A DNA stretch of 64,000 bases from Spirochaetaceae bacterium (GTDB taxonomy: Bacteria; Spirochaetota; Spirochaetia; WTKD01), in NCBI GenBank assembly GCA_011524535.1, contig WTKD01000014.1, forward strand, positions 92,519 through 156,518, given 5' to 3'. The notes under the pieces are model-generated. The model was not told the origin of the DNA and did not search any database. It saw nothing but the letters and a program-made list of their open reading frames with translations. Within the stretch, counting starts at the first letter, position 1. Each line of letters starts with the position of its first letter. The translations under genes and the position numbers were made by a program. Shown piece after piece: positions 1 to 9,998 of the stretch.

Positions 1-90
1 CCGAACGTCCACATAATGAAATTAGACGAACACATACGTATGCAGGACGTTATTGATGGATCGGTGGGCACAAAAATCCAGCAGTCATAG
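1..90 (+). CDS. C-terminal end of a gene, probably acetylglutamate kinase (partial)
   Basis: An open frame runs in from the left edge and stops at TAG 88-90. The last 29 residues end in VIDGSVGTKI followed by QQS. This resembles the VDG...DEGIGT tail of acetylglutamate kinase (ArgB), the second enzyme of arginine synthesis. The next gene on the same strand is argD, so the context fits. Only the tail is visible, so the assignment is an inference from a short match and position. Confidence 0.45.
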   Translation, partial: PNVHIMKLDEHIRMQDVIDGSVGTKIQQS

Positions 91-210
91 CTATTCCATA
101 GAATCTTTTTTAAGAACAACTAGATGGATGTAAAAACGTAATAAGCCTATAATAAAATCAATATTTTTCATTAATGAAATCAAAATCAACAATAACAGGA
201 TAATCACCAT
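91..210 (+). other. Intergenic region before argD
   Basis: This is an AT-rich spacer with no gene. An AGGA run about 10 nt before the argD ATG can serve as ribosome binding site. A GATAAT hexamer (199-204) lies six bases before the ATG and would also fit a -10 element, so leader length is ambiguous. Confidence 0.4.
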
Positions 211-1386
211 ATGTTTCCACAACAATACGCAGCACAACGAATCGAATTTTCTCATGGTGAAGGGGTGTATCTTTTTGATAATCAGGGGAAAAAATATCTT
301 GATTTTGGATCGGGAATAGCTGTAAATAGCTTTGGCTACGGTGACCCGGTGTTTGCACGCATTGCAGCACAACAAATGAACCAGCTTATCCACGTGTCCA
401 ATTTGTTCACCAGTAAACCATCTAAAAAACTCGCAGCCCAGTTTCTGGACCTATTTCCAAGCATGCATAGCGTACATTTTGGCAACAGTGGTACAGAAGC
501 AATCGAATCAGCAATGAAATACGCCAGGTTGTATGCAAAAAAACACAAAGGTCCTCACCATACAACATTTGTTTCTTTTGATAACGGATTTCATGGAAGA
601 ACACTCGGAGCCCTGTCCCTGCACCCCAATTCAAAAAAAAATTCTCTCTTTCACCCCTGTATTCCTGATTGTATTCAATTGCCCTTGAACGATCATGATG
701 CCATGAGAACACATATAACCCGAGAATGTGCAGCTGTATTTCTGGAACCAATCCAAGGAGAAGGCGGATTATCCGCATTTTCGAAGGACTCGGCTAGTGT
801 ATTACAGGAAATCTGTGCAGAAAACGATGTGCTGATTATTGCCGATGAAATACAAACCGGACTCGGTCGACTCGGTGCACTCACGGGATCAGAACTCATA
901 GGATTGCACCCCGACATCATCACGTTTTCAAAATCACTAGCCGCGGGAATGCCTCTTTCTGCTGTGTTAATTCCTCTCAGAGTGGATGAATGTATTCCCT
1001 TTGCCGCACATGGAACCACTTTTGGTGGGGGCCCTGTCACTTGTGCTCTAGCGCTTGAAATTCTTGCACGCATCTGTGCTCCAGGATTTTTTGAAGGGAT
1101 ACAAAACCTGGCGCGTTTCTTCGATCACCGAATACAAGAATGTATCAATGTCCTCGGAAAGCAGCTAGAACCTCGGGGGGCCGGTTTACTAAGAGGGATA
1201 CGAATCTGCGCAGAACACCAAGAAAAACGAAACCCCATCGTAGCAACCGCGATCGAACGAGGGCTCATCGTCCTGCCATCGGGAAGCGATGTCATTCGTT
1301 TGGCTCCTCCTCTCATAATCTCTGAAGAAGAAATTGATGAAGGGTTTAGGATATTAACGGAAATACTCCACTCCGCACTAGCCTAA
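211..1386 (+). CDS. argD: Acetylornithine aminotransferase (class III PLP aminotransferase)
   Basis: The 391-residue protein is a full-length class III aminotransferase. It transfers an amino group from glutamate to N-acetylglutamate semialdehyde in arginine synthesis and is cytosolic. Visible signatures are the N-terminal YLDFGSGIAVNSFG, the PLP-phosphate loop NSGTEAIESAMKYAR, FHGRTLGALS, the cofactor Asp in IIADEIQTGLGR, and the Schiff-base Lys in ITFSKSLAAGMP. The short length (about 390) and the arg neighbours favour ArgD over larger GABA-type enzymes. A related ornithine or succinylornithine aminotransferase cannot be fully excluded. It lies between a probable argB tail and argG. Confidence 0.88.
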   Translation: MFPQQYAAQRIEFSHGEGVYLFDNQGKKYLDFGSGIAVNSFGYGDPVFARIAAQQMNQLIHVSNLFTSKPSKKLAAQFLDLFPSMHSVHFGNSGTEAIESAMKYARLYAKKHKGPHHTTFVSFDNGFHGRTLGALSLHPNSKKNSLFHPCIPDCIQLPLNDHDAMRTHITRECAAVFLEPIQGEGGLSAFSKDSASVLQEICAENDVLIIADEIQTGLGRLGALTGSELIGLHPDIITFSKSLAAGMPLSAVLIPLRVDECIPFAAHGTTFGGGPVTCALALEILARICAPGFFEGIQNLARFFDHRIQECINVLGKQLEPRGAGLLRGIRICAEHQEKRNPIVATAIERGLIVLPSGSDVIRLAPPLIISEEEIDEGFRILTEILHSALA

Positions 1387-1507
1387 TCGAACTCAAAAAA
1401 TAGATCATATACAATCAATTGCCTCGAAGAGATGGACATCAATTTCTCGGACAAACCTATACATTGCAAGTAAAAAATGCATACACTGCAATATACAGGA
1501 GAATACT

Positions 1508-2707
1508 ATGTACAAAACCATAGCGCTTGCTTATTCAGGAGGGCTCGATACTTCCATAATTATTCCATGGCTAAAGGAGCAATATCCCGATGCTGCTATT
1601 TATGGTATATGTGTAGACGTTGGACAAACAGAGGACTGGGTCGCAATCAAAGAAAAGGGACTATCAGCTGGCGCAACAGAAATATATATTGCCGATGCTC
1701 GTGAGGAATTCGCAGAAGATTATCTTCGATTACTTATACGTTCTCGTGCTTATTACGAAGAACGATATTTGCTCGGTACATCGATCGCGCGACCTCTGCA
1801 AGCAAAATTACAGGTTGAGTACGCAAGAAAAATACAGGCAGACGCCTTATCACATGGGTGTACTGGGCGAGGCAACGATCAAGTTCGCTTTGAGTTAACA
1901 TACAAGTTTCTAGCCCCGGATCTGCCCATCATCGCACCTTGGCGCATTTGGGATATTTCTTCCCGTGAAGATGCGATCGCCTATGCACGCAAAAAATCCA
2001 TCTCTATCGGTGATATTTCTGAAACAAAAATATTTTCTCGCGATGCAAACGTCTGGCACGTGAGCCATGAGGGAGGATACCTCGAGGATATCAAAAATCC
2101 AGCCGAAGAAGATCTTTTTCTCCTCACCGATTCTCCACTATCAGCTCCAGAAAAACCAGAAACTATTACAATTAGTTTTGAAAAAAGCAAACCGGTTGCA
2201 ATCGACGGAAAAAAAGCCTCTATAATGGAGGTACTCACATTTCTCAGTCAGCGCGCTCGTATACACGGAATCGGTAGGAAGGATGTCATTGAATCACGAG
2301 TGGTGGGAATGAAAAGCCGTGGTGTGTACGAAACTCCAGCGGGCACCATTCTCTACGAAGCATTGGGCGATCTTGAATCCATCACCCTCGATGCCGAAGC
2401 CCGATCGCTCAAATCACATTTGGCGATTCGCTATGGAGAGTTAATCTACGAAGGGAAATTCTTTACTCAAACGCGTGAAGCACTCGATGCAGCCTTTGCA
2501 TCTCTCTCAACTTATATAACAGGCGAAGTGAAGGTATCCTTATTCAAAGGAAACGTCACCAGTATCAGTAGGAATTCTCCATATTCCTTGTACACCGCCG
2601 CTGGTTCTTTTGGGAGCGAGGGAACGCGACAAAAAGACGCCGAAGGATTTATTAATCTATATGGTCTACGTTCTCTAACCCATGGGCTTCGTGCAAAAAA
2701 GCAATAA
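1508..2707 (+). CDS. argG: Argininosuccinate synthase
   Basis: The 399-residue protein condenses citrulline and aspartate with ATP to argininosuccinate. It opens with the N-type ATP pyrophosphatase P-loop in LAYSGGLDTS and carries the family motifs SHGCTGRGNDQVRFE and APWRIWD. The C-terminal segment SPYSLYTAAGSFG is also typical. Length matches the family. CAGGAG sits just before the ATG at 1508. It lies 121 bp after argD on the same strand. The spacer contains an inverted pair ATTGCA (1463-1468) and TGCAAT (1487-1492) that could be a regulatory site. Confidence 0.95.
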   Translation: MYKTIALAYSGGLDTSIIIPWLKEQYPDAAIYGICVDVGQTEDWVAIKEKGLSAGATEIYIADAREEFAEDYLRLLIRSRAYYEERYLLGTSIARPLQAKLQVEYARKIQADALSHGCTGRGNDQVRFELTYKFLAPDLPIIAPWRIWDISSREDAIAYARKKSISIGDISETKIFSRDANVWHVSHEGGYLEDIKNPAEEDLFLLTDSPLSAPEKPETITISFEKSKPVAIDGKKASIMEVLTFLSQRARIHGIGRKDVIESRVVGMKSRGVYETPAGTILYEALGDLESITLDAEARSLKSHLAIRYGELIYEGKFFTQTREALDAAFASLSTYITGEVKVSLFKGNVTSISRNSPYSLYTAAGSFGSEGTRQKDAEGFINLYGLRSLTHGLRAKKQ

Positions 2708-2763
2708 CATAGAATTCACCAGAATATCTGATCGTGTTCAGAGATCAACTAGAATGTTTCTCC

Positions 2764-3453
2764 TTAAGGCAAAAACGTAAGAACAACGGTTTTTTTTGAT
2801 CGTTCTGGAACAAACGGATTGAATCCAAATTCCAACGTTTGCCCCTCTCTTGTTTGCAGATCGTTTTCGTATGCTCTCACAACCCCATTACTATTCGATA
2901 TCTCTATGCGAACATCACTGATGTCCAAGGACTCACCTATAACGGATCGGGCAGCATATTCTTCCATCGCCCAATAAATGGATTCCCTTAATGCATAGGA
3001 AGATGTTCCATCTTCCGGGAGAAACCCCTGACCAACCAGTGATAGACTGGGTATTTCGGATAATATAAATCCTATCAATTCGCTGTGGAGGGATATCAGC
3101 ATTGTCAATTCATTTGAACGTTCTACAATAATGTCTGGATATGCATCAGCACTCTCAAAAAAAGGATACACATCCAGTTGAATCTCCATACCCTGCTCAT
3201 CGATACGCACTTCAGGGGTGAAAAAACGTGGGTCTTTCGCAAGATCCTCGGTAATGCGCTCTTCATCCAGTATCGTTCCAACAATTGTTTCCAATTCACT
3301 GATATATTGGAAATAAAATGATTGATATTTTATATCGAGGGTAACCGACGCTCTATTTTCTTCGGGATCAACCAAAAGATCAATTTCGGTTGTGCAGGCT
3401 CCAAGAATTATTACCAAGCACGCCAGGATCGTCAAAAGTAGAACTTTGTTCAT
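2764..3453 (-). CDS. Lipoprotein of unknown function
   Basis: The 229-residue protein has a lipoprotein signal: a Lys, then a hydrophobic stretch, then LGAC with Cys near residue 20. The mature part is acidic, rich in Ile, Leu and Val, and starts TTEIDLLVDPEENRAS. I recognise no domain and see no transmembrane helix after the signal. It is convergent with argG and divergent from the ankyrin lipoprotein gene. A perfect TATAAT lies 5 nt before its ATG. Confidence 0.75.
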   Translation of the reverse strand: MNKVLLLTILACLVIILGACTTEIDLLVDPEENRASVTLDIKYQSFYFQYISELETIVGTILDEERITEDLAKDPRFFTPEVRIDEQGMEIQLDVYPFFESADAYPDIIVERSNELTMLISLHSELIGFILSEIPSLSLVGQGFLPEDGTSSYALRESIYWAMEEYAARSVIGESLDISDVRIEISNSNGVVRAYENDLQTREGQTLEFGFNPFVPERSKKTVVLTFLP

Positions 3454-3458
3454 GTGAA

Positions 3459-3464
3459 ATTATA
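3459..3464 (-). promoter_or_regulatory. -10 element TATAAT 5 nt before the lipoprotein start
   Basis: Read on the minus strand the sequence is TATAAT, then TTCAC, then ATG. No Shine-Dalgarno sequence fits in between, so the transcript would start at or next to the start codon. A weak -35 (TAGATG) lies 17 nt upstream. Confidence 0.55.
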
Positions 3465-3582
3465 CACAAGAGTTATTCGAACATCTATTCTCCATTTCCC
3501 TGTCTTTTTTGAACACCCAATCATATGTATGCCCCTGTCTTTTTAGCGAAAAATTGTATATAAACCTGCGTATGCAAAAGCC

Positions 3583-3611
3583 TTGTACATAGCCTCAAGA
3601 AAAAGCATACT
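3583..3611 (+). promoter_or_regulatory. Promoter of the ankyrin lipoprotein gene, leaderless type
   Basis: TTGTAC (3583-3588), a 17-bp spacer and CATACT (3606-3611) are followed by five bases and the ATG at 3617. There is no ribosome binding site before the start. Confidence 0.5.
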
Positions 3612-3616
3612 TAGCT

Positions 3617-4159
3617 ATGCGTTTATGTGCATATTGCTTACTAACTATTGTTATAATGCATTTTCTTTCTTGTCAGACCATACACAGCGCTGTACAAAAC
3701 GAAAATATGGAAAGCATTAATCGCTATTTGGATGAAGGCAGCACGGTGAACGATCTGGACTCCGAGGGTAAGCCTCTTTTAATTGAGGCCGTCGAAACGG
3801 GTAACATAGAACTTGTCGTCTTTCTCATCGAAAAAGGTGCAGATATAGACCGTCAATATGCGCCATCTGAGCTAACCCCCTTGCGCGTCGCGATTGAAAC
3901 AAACAACGCAGAGATAACCTCCCTTCTTATCGAAAATGGAGCAGACGTAACGAAAACCAATTCCGTTGGATGGTCTCCTCTTATGTCAGCAGCACGGGAC
4001 GCTTCGGTAGATATTATACAAATGCTGGTTGATGCCGGGGCAAACCCCTATGCAGAAACGGCCCTGAAACGTACGCCAAAATCAATTGCGATAGAAGAAA
4101 ACCGCCTATATGTCGCCTCTTACATACAATTATTTGTCTTGAATCCCCTCGATGAGTAA
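3617..4159 (+). CDS. Ankyrin-repeat lipoprotein
   Basis: The 180-residue protein has an N-terminal hydrophobic stretch ending LSC (Cys near residue 19), consistent with a lipoprotein signal. Three to four ankyrin repeats follow from about residue 30 to 165. Their signatures include GKPLLIEAVETGNIELVVFL, TPLRVAIETNNAEITSLLI and GWSPLMSAARDASVDIIQML. Ankyrin repeats bind other proteins; the partner is unknown. The location is inferred to be the outer side of a membrane. Confidence 0.8.
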   Translation: MRLCAYCLLTIVIMHFLSCQTIHSAVQNENMESINRYLDEGSTVNDLDSEGKPLLIEAVETGNIELVVFLIEKGADIDRQYAPSELTPLRVAIETNNAEITSLLIENGADVTKTNSVGWSPLMSAARDASVDIIQMLVDAGANPYAETALKRTPKSIAIEENRLYVASYIQLFVLNPLDE

Positions 4160-4162
4160 CAT

Positions 4163-4522
4163 TCATGGCAAATTTCGCATCGAAAGCCCGTTGATAACTT
4201 TATGGAATCCTATTGCTTTTAATTGCTCAAGAGCAATTTTGGATCGGGCTCCTCCGGTACAATAAAGGACGACCGGTGTAGAAACATCGCCAATTTCTGA
4301 AGCTCTTTCGATTATTTCGGTATGGGGAATGTTTATTGCATCGTGGTAATGCCCAAGATGAAACTCTGCAGGCGAACGAACATCGACAATCACCGCATCC
4401 GTGTAGACCATTTTTGCCAACAGACGCTTCTCTCTCAAAGCTCGTAATGTACTATATAAAACAGCTAGCCCAATACCAAGAACAATTGATATTGTTATCG
4501 CAAAGATTCCCCAAGTACTCAT
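4163..4522 (-). CDS. Membrane-anchored rhodanese-domain protein
   Basis: The 119-residue protein has an N-terminal transmembrane helix (about residues 5-25) and one rhodanese domain. The domain has VDVRSPAEFHLGHYHDAINIP and the active-site loop CTGGARS around residue 88, with the catalytic Cys intact. Such single-domain proteins carry persulfide sulfur, as in PspE. It is convergent with the ankyrin lipoprotein gene and ends only 4 bp from it. The substrate cannot be read from the sequence. Confidence 0.85.
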   Translation of the reverse strand: MSTWGIFAITISIVLGIGLAVLYSTLRALREKRLLAKMVYTDAVIVDVRSPAEFHLGHYHDAINIPHTEIIERASEIGDVSTPVVLYCTGGARSKIALEQLKAIGFHKVINGLSMRNLP

Positions 4523-4605
4523 TCTAGATTTCCATGGTATGAGAATACTGTTTGAGTGTAAAGATCAGAGAAATCCATTTTCTGGTATTTTTTTTCTGAG
4601 GATAG

Positions 4606-4611
4606 TACACT
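4606..4611 (+). promoter_or_regulatory. -10-like TACACT 5 nt before aroA
   Basis: TACACT followed by five bases precedes the aroA ATG. No good -35 is visible. A GAGGAT 13 nt before the ATG could be a distant ribosome site, so leaderless initiation is only one option here. Confidence 0.35.
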
Positions 4612-4616
4612 GAATA

Positions 4617-5918
4617 ATGAAAAAACAGTTGTTTCCATCTCTCTTAGAGGGCCCAATTGCTCTCCCAAGATCAAAATCGCACGCAATACGAGGGCTAATT
4701 TTAGCAGCTCTTGCCGACACGCCCAGTACGATAGAACACCTTCCTTCTTCATCAGACGTACTTAGCTGTATTTCCTGTCTACGAAACCTTGGTGTATCGA
4801 TCGATACCAACGGTACAACCACCAATATTTCTGGTGGCTTACTCAAGACCATAGACTCAAAACGAAAATCTCCCGTCCCCTTGCTACTCGATTGTGGCAA
4901 TAGCGGAACAACCCTGTTCATATTGACCGCTACCATTGCTCTGGCGAGTCAAAATATATCCCTCGATGGCGATTCTTCATTACGTTTGCGTAGTGCAAAA
5001 GAATTGCTCAATGCTTTAACAATGCTCGGTGTGCTAGTTGAATCTGGGCCCACTCCTCCCTACCGCATCACCGGGCCAATCACCAATTCAACATGTTCAA
5101 TTTCCTGTCCTACCAGCCAATTTCTTACCGCTTTGCTTATTACTCTTCCATTTGCTCCTGTCGATACCACTATCGAGGTTACATCACTTACCGAGATACC
5201 CTATGTACATATGACGTTGTCATGGCTCGACCGTTGTGGTATTCAATATTCGCGAACAAATCTAGAACAATTTTCCATACAGGGGCAACAGAGTATCAAT
5301 GCTTTTAAGGCAACCATAGGAAGAGATGCCTCTGCTGCATCTTTCTTTGCCTGTGCCGCTATACTTCAAAAAAGCGAATTAACACTTTTAGATCTTGATC
5401 TTGACGATAACCAGGGAGATTTTGCACTATTTGATCTCTTAGAAGAACAAGGATGTACAATAACCAAACAAAAGAATGCTTCGGGAACAACCGATCTTAC
5501 CATTGATGGATCAGGATTCATCGGGAGCTCTCAAGTGAATTTGGAACATATGCCCGATGCAGTGCCTGCCTATGCGGTCCTTGCAACCAAGGCAGAAAAA
5601 CCCACAACAATAACTAATATAGCGCATGTACGAAGGAAAGAATGCGACAGAATCCATGCGATTGAAACAGAACTCACAAAAATGGGTATAGAAACAAAAT
5701 CAACTCCCGATTCCCTTACGATTATTCCCGGACCCTTAAAGGGAGCATCCCTCGACGGACATTCGGATCACCGCATACTTATGGCATGTACCATTGCAGC
5801 CCTAGCAGCAGACAGACCATCTACTATCGGTAACGCTCAAGATGCCGCCATAACGTATCCAAGTTTTTATGAGGACCTCGAGGCACTCGGCGCACGCATA
5901 GAAACGTCACGCGAATAA
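4617..5918 (+). CDS. aroA: 3-phosphoshikimate 1-carboxyvinyltransferase (EPSP synthase)
   Basis: The 433-residue protein joins phosphoenolpyruvate to shikimate-3-phosphate on the way to chorismate, which feeds the trp genes of this window. Motifs are PRSKSHAIRGLILAALA at the N-terminus, the PEP-binding loop LLDCGNSGTTLFIL, SCPTSQFLTALLI, MPDAVPAYAVLA, and near the end RRKECDRIHAIETEL and DGHSDHRILMACTIAALAA. Length is normal. It is a stand-alone gene, convergent with the FkbM methyltransferase gene. Confidence 0.95.
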   Translation: MKKQLFPSLLEGPIALPRSKSHAIRGLILAALADTPSTIEHLPSSSDVLSCISCLRNLGVSIDTNGTTTNISGGLLKTIDSKRKSPVPLLLDCGNSGTTLFILTATIALASQNISLDGDSSLRLRSAKELLNALTMLGVLVESGPTPPYRITGPITNSTCSISCPTSQFLTALLITLPFAPVDTTIEVTSLTEIPYVHMTLSWLDRCGIQYSRTNLEQFSIQGQQSINAFKATIGRDASAASFFACAAILQKSELTLLDLDLDDNQGDFALFDLLEEQGCTITKQKNASGTTDLTIDGSGFIGSSQVNLEHMPDAVPAYAVLATKAEKPTTITNIAHVRRKECDRIHAIETELTKMGIETKSTPDSLTIIPGPLKGASLDGHSDHRILMACTIAALAADRPSTIGNAQDAAITYPSFYEDLEALGARIETSRE

Positions 5919-5987
5919 GTTCTTCTGATGGGAAGCCCTTACGATGAAATCAGAGACGAGAAAAGAAAGAATTGCTATGATTGCTCG

Positions 5988-6734
5988 TTACTCGATCCGT
6001 GCATGTAGTTTCTTGCACAGCGCTTCATTGCTCTCATGAACCGCTATAATATTCCACGTTGATCGATCTTTCACTCGATACGTAAGTGTATCGATATTGT
6101 CACGCTCGATACCAAAAAGAAGATAGCCAAATTGCTCAATATATCCCCGAAGTTCTTCGCGTGTATACCCTGCATTCTTGGTATTCTCGTATGATTGTTC
6201 AAAAACAATTATAGGAAGATATTTCTTCAACAAAGAGGCTCCTCCCTGCAAGGCCGGTAATTCCGCCCCCTCAACATCTATTTTTATGCAAAATGGTGGT
6301 AACAAAGACTCTGTTTCAACACAATGCTCGAGGGTATCCAGAACAACATCGATATAGGAAAACTCATTGAGTGAATACCTATCTAAATCATAGGTATCTC
6401 TTTTGAATAATGTATTGAAACTATCATCGGAATACCGAAACAGCCTTGCTCGCCCCTGGGCATTGCTCAATCCCATCGAAAAAACGGGGAAATCCACCTG
6501 CTCTCTTAGTTTTTTGACTTTGTGAGGGTCGGCATCCCAGCCATATATTGGTACTCCGAGATGCAAAATTTCTGCAGCAAAAAGCCCTTCGTGAAAACCA
6601 ATATCATAGAAGGCCCGATTAAAATCAGCTTTGTCCAAAGTCTGTGATTTTGAGCGGTGTTCAGCCAAGACATATGAACAAACCCACTTGGTCCAATAAA
6701 GAGCTCCTACATGGATTTCATTCATTGATGTCAA
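5988..6734 (-). CDS. FkbM-family methyltransferase
   Basis: The 248-residue protein has a class I SAM-methyltransferase fold. Motif I is in YDIGFHEGLFAAEIL (about residue 46), the acidic post-I position is in WDADPHKV, and the FkbM signature is KIDVEGAELPALQGG. FkbM enzymes O-methylate sugars or secondary metabolites; the substrate here is unknown. Its start overlaps the end of htpG by 4 bp, so the two are probably cotranscribed, although no functional link is evident. Confidence 0.82.
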   Translation of the reverse strand: MTSMNEIHVGALYWTKWVCSYVLAEHRSKSQTLDKADFNRAFYDIGFHEGLFAAEILHLGVPIYGWDADPHKVKKLREQVDFPVFSMGLSNAQGRARLFRYSDDSFNTLFKRDTYDLDRYSLNEFSYIDVVLDTLEHCVETESLLPPFCIKIDVEGAELPALQGGASLLKKYLPIIVFEQSYENTKNAGYTREELRGYIEQFGYLLFGIERDNIDTLTYRVKDRSTWNIIAVHESNEALCKKLHARIE

Positions 6735-8554
6735 ACCGATAGGGCTGCTTTTTCTAGTATGGTATGAAAAGAGCGAAGATATTCGGGAGTTGCCTCGGGG
6801 ACAATCCCCTCAGCCAACATCGCAGTAAATAACATCGCTTCGGCTCCATTCTTCAAAAAATCCTGATCTTCGGTTTTTACAAGAGCCTGGCATACCGGAT
6901 GCTTTGGATTTACTCCAAGTATCGGTAATATTTTTTCACTTTGCTCCTGGCCCATGAGTTTCATAATGTCTTGCAATCGCTTACTCGGATCAGCAATATC
7001 CCAAATTGCACAAGCAGGAACATCAGTGAGCTCTGCGATGACCTGGACATCTTTCACCTTGTCACCTAATACCTCTTTGAATCTGCTCACCGTTTCGCTA
7101 TCTTCTGTTTTTGTCTCTGAATCCTTGGTTTCAATGCGATTTATTGCTTTCAATGGATGTTCTTCATAAGGCCCTATCATCGGTACGATTACTTCATCGA
7201 TCTCATCGGTCATAAGCAATACATCTTTTCCTTGGGCTGTATACGATTTCACCAAGGGAGCATTGCGCAAGTATGTCTCTGTCCCTCCGCTAATATAATA
7301 TATTTCCTTTTGGTCGGGAGACATGCTTGTCACATAATCCGCTAGGCTGATCAAACCCTCTTTGGATGAATGAGGAAATCGCACTAATTTCAACAAAAGC
7401 TCTTTGTTTGCAAAATCAGAGTAGAGGCCCTCTTTGAGTGGTTTATTGTATTGCTCGATAAACACATCGAATTTTTCAGGATCATTTTGGGCAAGCCGTT
7501 CAAATTCTTGCAACAGTTTCTTTACAGAGGCGTTTTTTATAGTGTTCAACTGTGCACTTTCTTGCAATAATTCGCGGCTAACATTCAGAGGTAAATCCTC
7601 CGTGTCTATGACACCTTGGACGAATCGAAGATATGAGGGAAGTAATTCTTTTTTTTCATTGGTGATAAATACGCGTTTTACATAAAGACTCACACCAGGA
7701 CGATAATCGGCATTAAACATGTCGAATGGTGCCTTCTTTGGAACATAAAACAACGTAACGTACTCTTGTACCCCTTCTGCTTTCGTATGAATATGCAGCA
7801 AAGGTTCATCATCACCCGGATACATGTTTTTAAAAAAGGATACATAGTCGTCATGCGTCAATTCTTGCTTACTACGTCTCCACATCGCCTGAGCTTCGTT
7901 TACTTGCTTTATTTTTTCTGGTTCAGCGAATGTACCAACGTAGATAGGAAAGGAAACATGATTCGAGAATTTTTTTATGAGTGATTCAACTGCATATACA
8001 TTGGCAAACTCGGTGCCTTTTTCGTTGAGAGTGAGGCGTATGGTTGTTCCGCAGATATCGCGTTTTGAAGGCTGAATAGAATATTTTCCGGTCCCATCCG
8101 ATGTCCATTTCCAGGAATCCTCTTCTCCCGCCTTCCGAGTAATACATTCCACGCTACTCGCAACCATAAAAGCACTATAAAAACCCACACCAAACTGACC
8201 TATCAAATCAAGGTCTTTTGATTTTCCCTTCTCCAAGGATTCGAGAAAGGCCTTGGTACCAGATCGTGCGATCGTACCAAGATTCTCTTTGAGATCCTGC
8301 TCGTTCATCCCGATGCCATTGTCCCTAATTTCAATAGTTTTCTTGTCTTTTTCATCAATAATTATCTCTATTTTGAAATCTTGGGAAATATCCTTCAAAG
8401 ATTCATCGAGAAGACTCGTATACCTCAGTTTATCCAATGCGTCCGAAGCATTAGATACCAATTCACGTAAGAAAATCTCCTTGTGTGAATACAATGAATG
8501 TATGATTAGACGTAGCAGCTGGCTAATTTCGCTTTTAAATGTATGTGTACCCAT
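6731..8554 (-). CDS. htpG: Molecular chaperone HtpG (Hsp90 family)
   Basis: The 607-residue protein is a cytosolic ATP-dependent chaperone. The GHKL ATP site shows [35 protein letters not shown] and [14 protein letters not shown]. The middle domain has [20 protein letters not shown] followed by [18 protein letters not shown]. The C-terminal dimerisation region is present and slightly short, as in many bacterial HtpG proteins. AGAGGA a few bases before the ATG is a clear ribosome site. The FkbM gene overlaps its 3' end. Confidence 0.96.
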
Positions 8555-8635
8555 AAGTCCTCTGTGATGATGTTACAACGAACGTTGAATTTATATGGTA
8601 GCACTGCTTGTTAGCTTTGTAAATACAAAAAATTC

Positions 8636-9967
8636 CTAATGCAGCTCCAGGCTCAACACACGACTCTTGCTTTTGCTCGCAACATATTGTTGCCTTCGTT
8701 CTTCGCTTACGTTTTCTATCGAACTCGATCTGAATCCCTGTGAATAAAACCAATCGATCGATCTGCGAGAAAATGCAAATATCGTCTTATACTTGAGTTC
8801 TCTTCCTCGTTCAACCACAAACTGCACCATCCGTTTACCTATACCGAGCATTTCGGACCCTTCTGCAAGCGCTAGCATGGACAACTCCGCGGTATCGCTC
8901 GAAAGAGGGAGTAGAGCACAACAGGCCTCAATGCTTCCATCGGTTTCGTGCACAACGGTATGCTGTATCATTGCTTGCATTTCTTGTTTTGATCGTTTTC
9001 TGAGGTATTTCTTCTCAACCAACGGTGCGACAATATGTTCTATGTCTGTCAAATCATCGTTATTCGCATCGCGTATATTCTCATATGCATCGGTATGGAT
9101 CATACAGCCGCTCCCCGCATGCGAAAATGTTTCAATGAGCAGCTCACCCTGGAGCACACTCCCAATAATATGAACCCTGGAAACACCCTGCTTTACTGCA
9201 TCTTGAATGTGAAAAATTAGTTTACTTACTCCCTCATCGGGCACACCGGTTATAGTAAGAAGTTCTTGAGCGGCAATACTGCTTCGTGTGCTATCAAATT
9301 CGGTGATATTTAGAAATTCATTGAATACCCTATCTCCCGTAAGAAAAAGCAATTTTTGTGCATGTAACTGTACGGCAAGCGCACAAGCAAGCTCATAAGG
9401 ATTCAGACAATACATGTCTCCTATCTTGTTCCACCCAATCGATGGAAAAACCGGTATACAAGAAGCGTCTAGTAATGTCTCAAGCATACGAACATCGACA
9501 AGATGCACCTGGCCTTCTTCATGAAACGAAGCGTCTTTTTCTTGCTGGTAATGTTCGCGCGCCCTTACAGCATTGCTTATTACCGCCGTAAGTTCAAAAT
9601 TTTGTGCAGCGCTCAAAAACTGTGTGCAGTAGTAAATAGACTGGCTACTCTGCGGGCTATCTGCATGGGGTGCTTCCAGGAAGTTTTCTTGATCATTAGC
9701 CTCACCGGATATACCTGTGCCAGGATCAAACACAACCAATACACGAATATTTGAACGCACTAGCAAACTCATGTCCCGAGCCAATTCTTGCATTGTTTGT
9801 TCTACCTTCAATCGAATTGTTTTATCCGAAGAATTCTTATCGAGAGATGTATCAAAAAAAAGTTTCGAACTAACATGAATAACAAAGGTACTTCCACTAA
9901 ATCGATGAAGATATGACAAAAATACTCGTATCTGCTCCGATTGTTCAAAATAATGTTGCTTGTTCAT
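8636..9967 (-). CDS. argA: N-acetylglutamate synthase (amino-acid kinase plus GNAT domains)
   Basis: Starting at the ATG at 9967 gives 443 residues, the usual length of classical ArgA. Residues about 15-290 form an amino-acid-kinase-like domain (FVIHVSSKLFF near the start, KLLFLTGDRVF later). Residues about 300-443 are a GNAT acetyltransferase with the acetyl-CoA loop GIGKRMVQFVVERGRE and the tail WFYSQGFRSSS. It makes N-acetylglutamate from acetyl-CoA and glutamate, the first step to arginine. An upstream in-frame ATG at 9988 would add 7 residues; a longer frame to 10270 overlaps the divergent gene and is unlikely. Confidence 0.88.
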   Translation of the reverse strand: MNKQHYFEQSEQIRVFLSYLHRFSGSTFVIHVSSKLFFDTSLDKNSSDKTIRLKVEQTMQELARDMSLLVRSNIRVLVVFDPGTGISGEANDQENFLEAPHADSPQSSQSIYYCTQFLSAAQNFELTAVISNAVRAREHYQQEKDASFHEEGQVHLVDVRMLETLLDASCIPVFPSIGWNKIGDMYCLNPYELACALAVQLHAQKLLFLTGDRVFNEFLNITEFDSTRSSIAAQELLTITGVPDEGVSKLIFHIQDAVKQGVSRVHIIGSVLQGELLIETFSHAGSGCMIHTDAYENIRDANNDDLTDIEHIVAPLVEKKYLRKRSKQEMQAMIQHTVVHETDGSIEACCALLPLSSDTAELSMLALAEGSEMLGIGKRMVQFVVERGRELKYKTIFAFSRRSIDWFYSQGFRSSSIENVSEERRQQYVASKSKSRVLSLELH

Positions 9968-9998
9968 CTTCTTATTGCCTTGTATCATTGTGCCATAA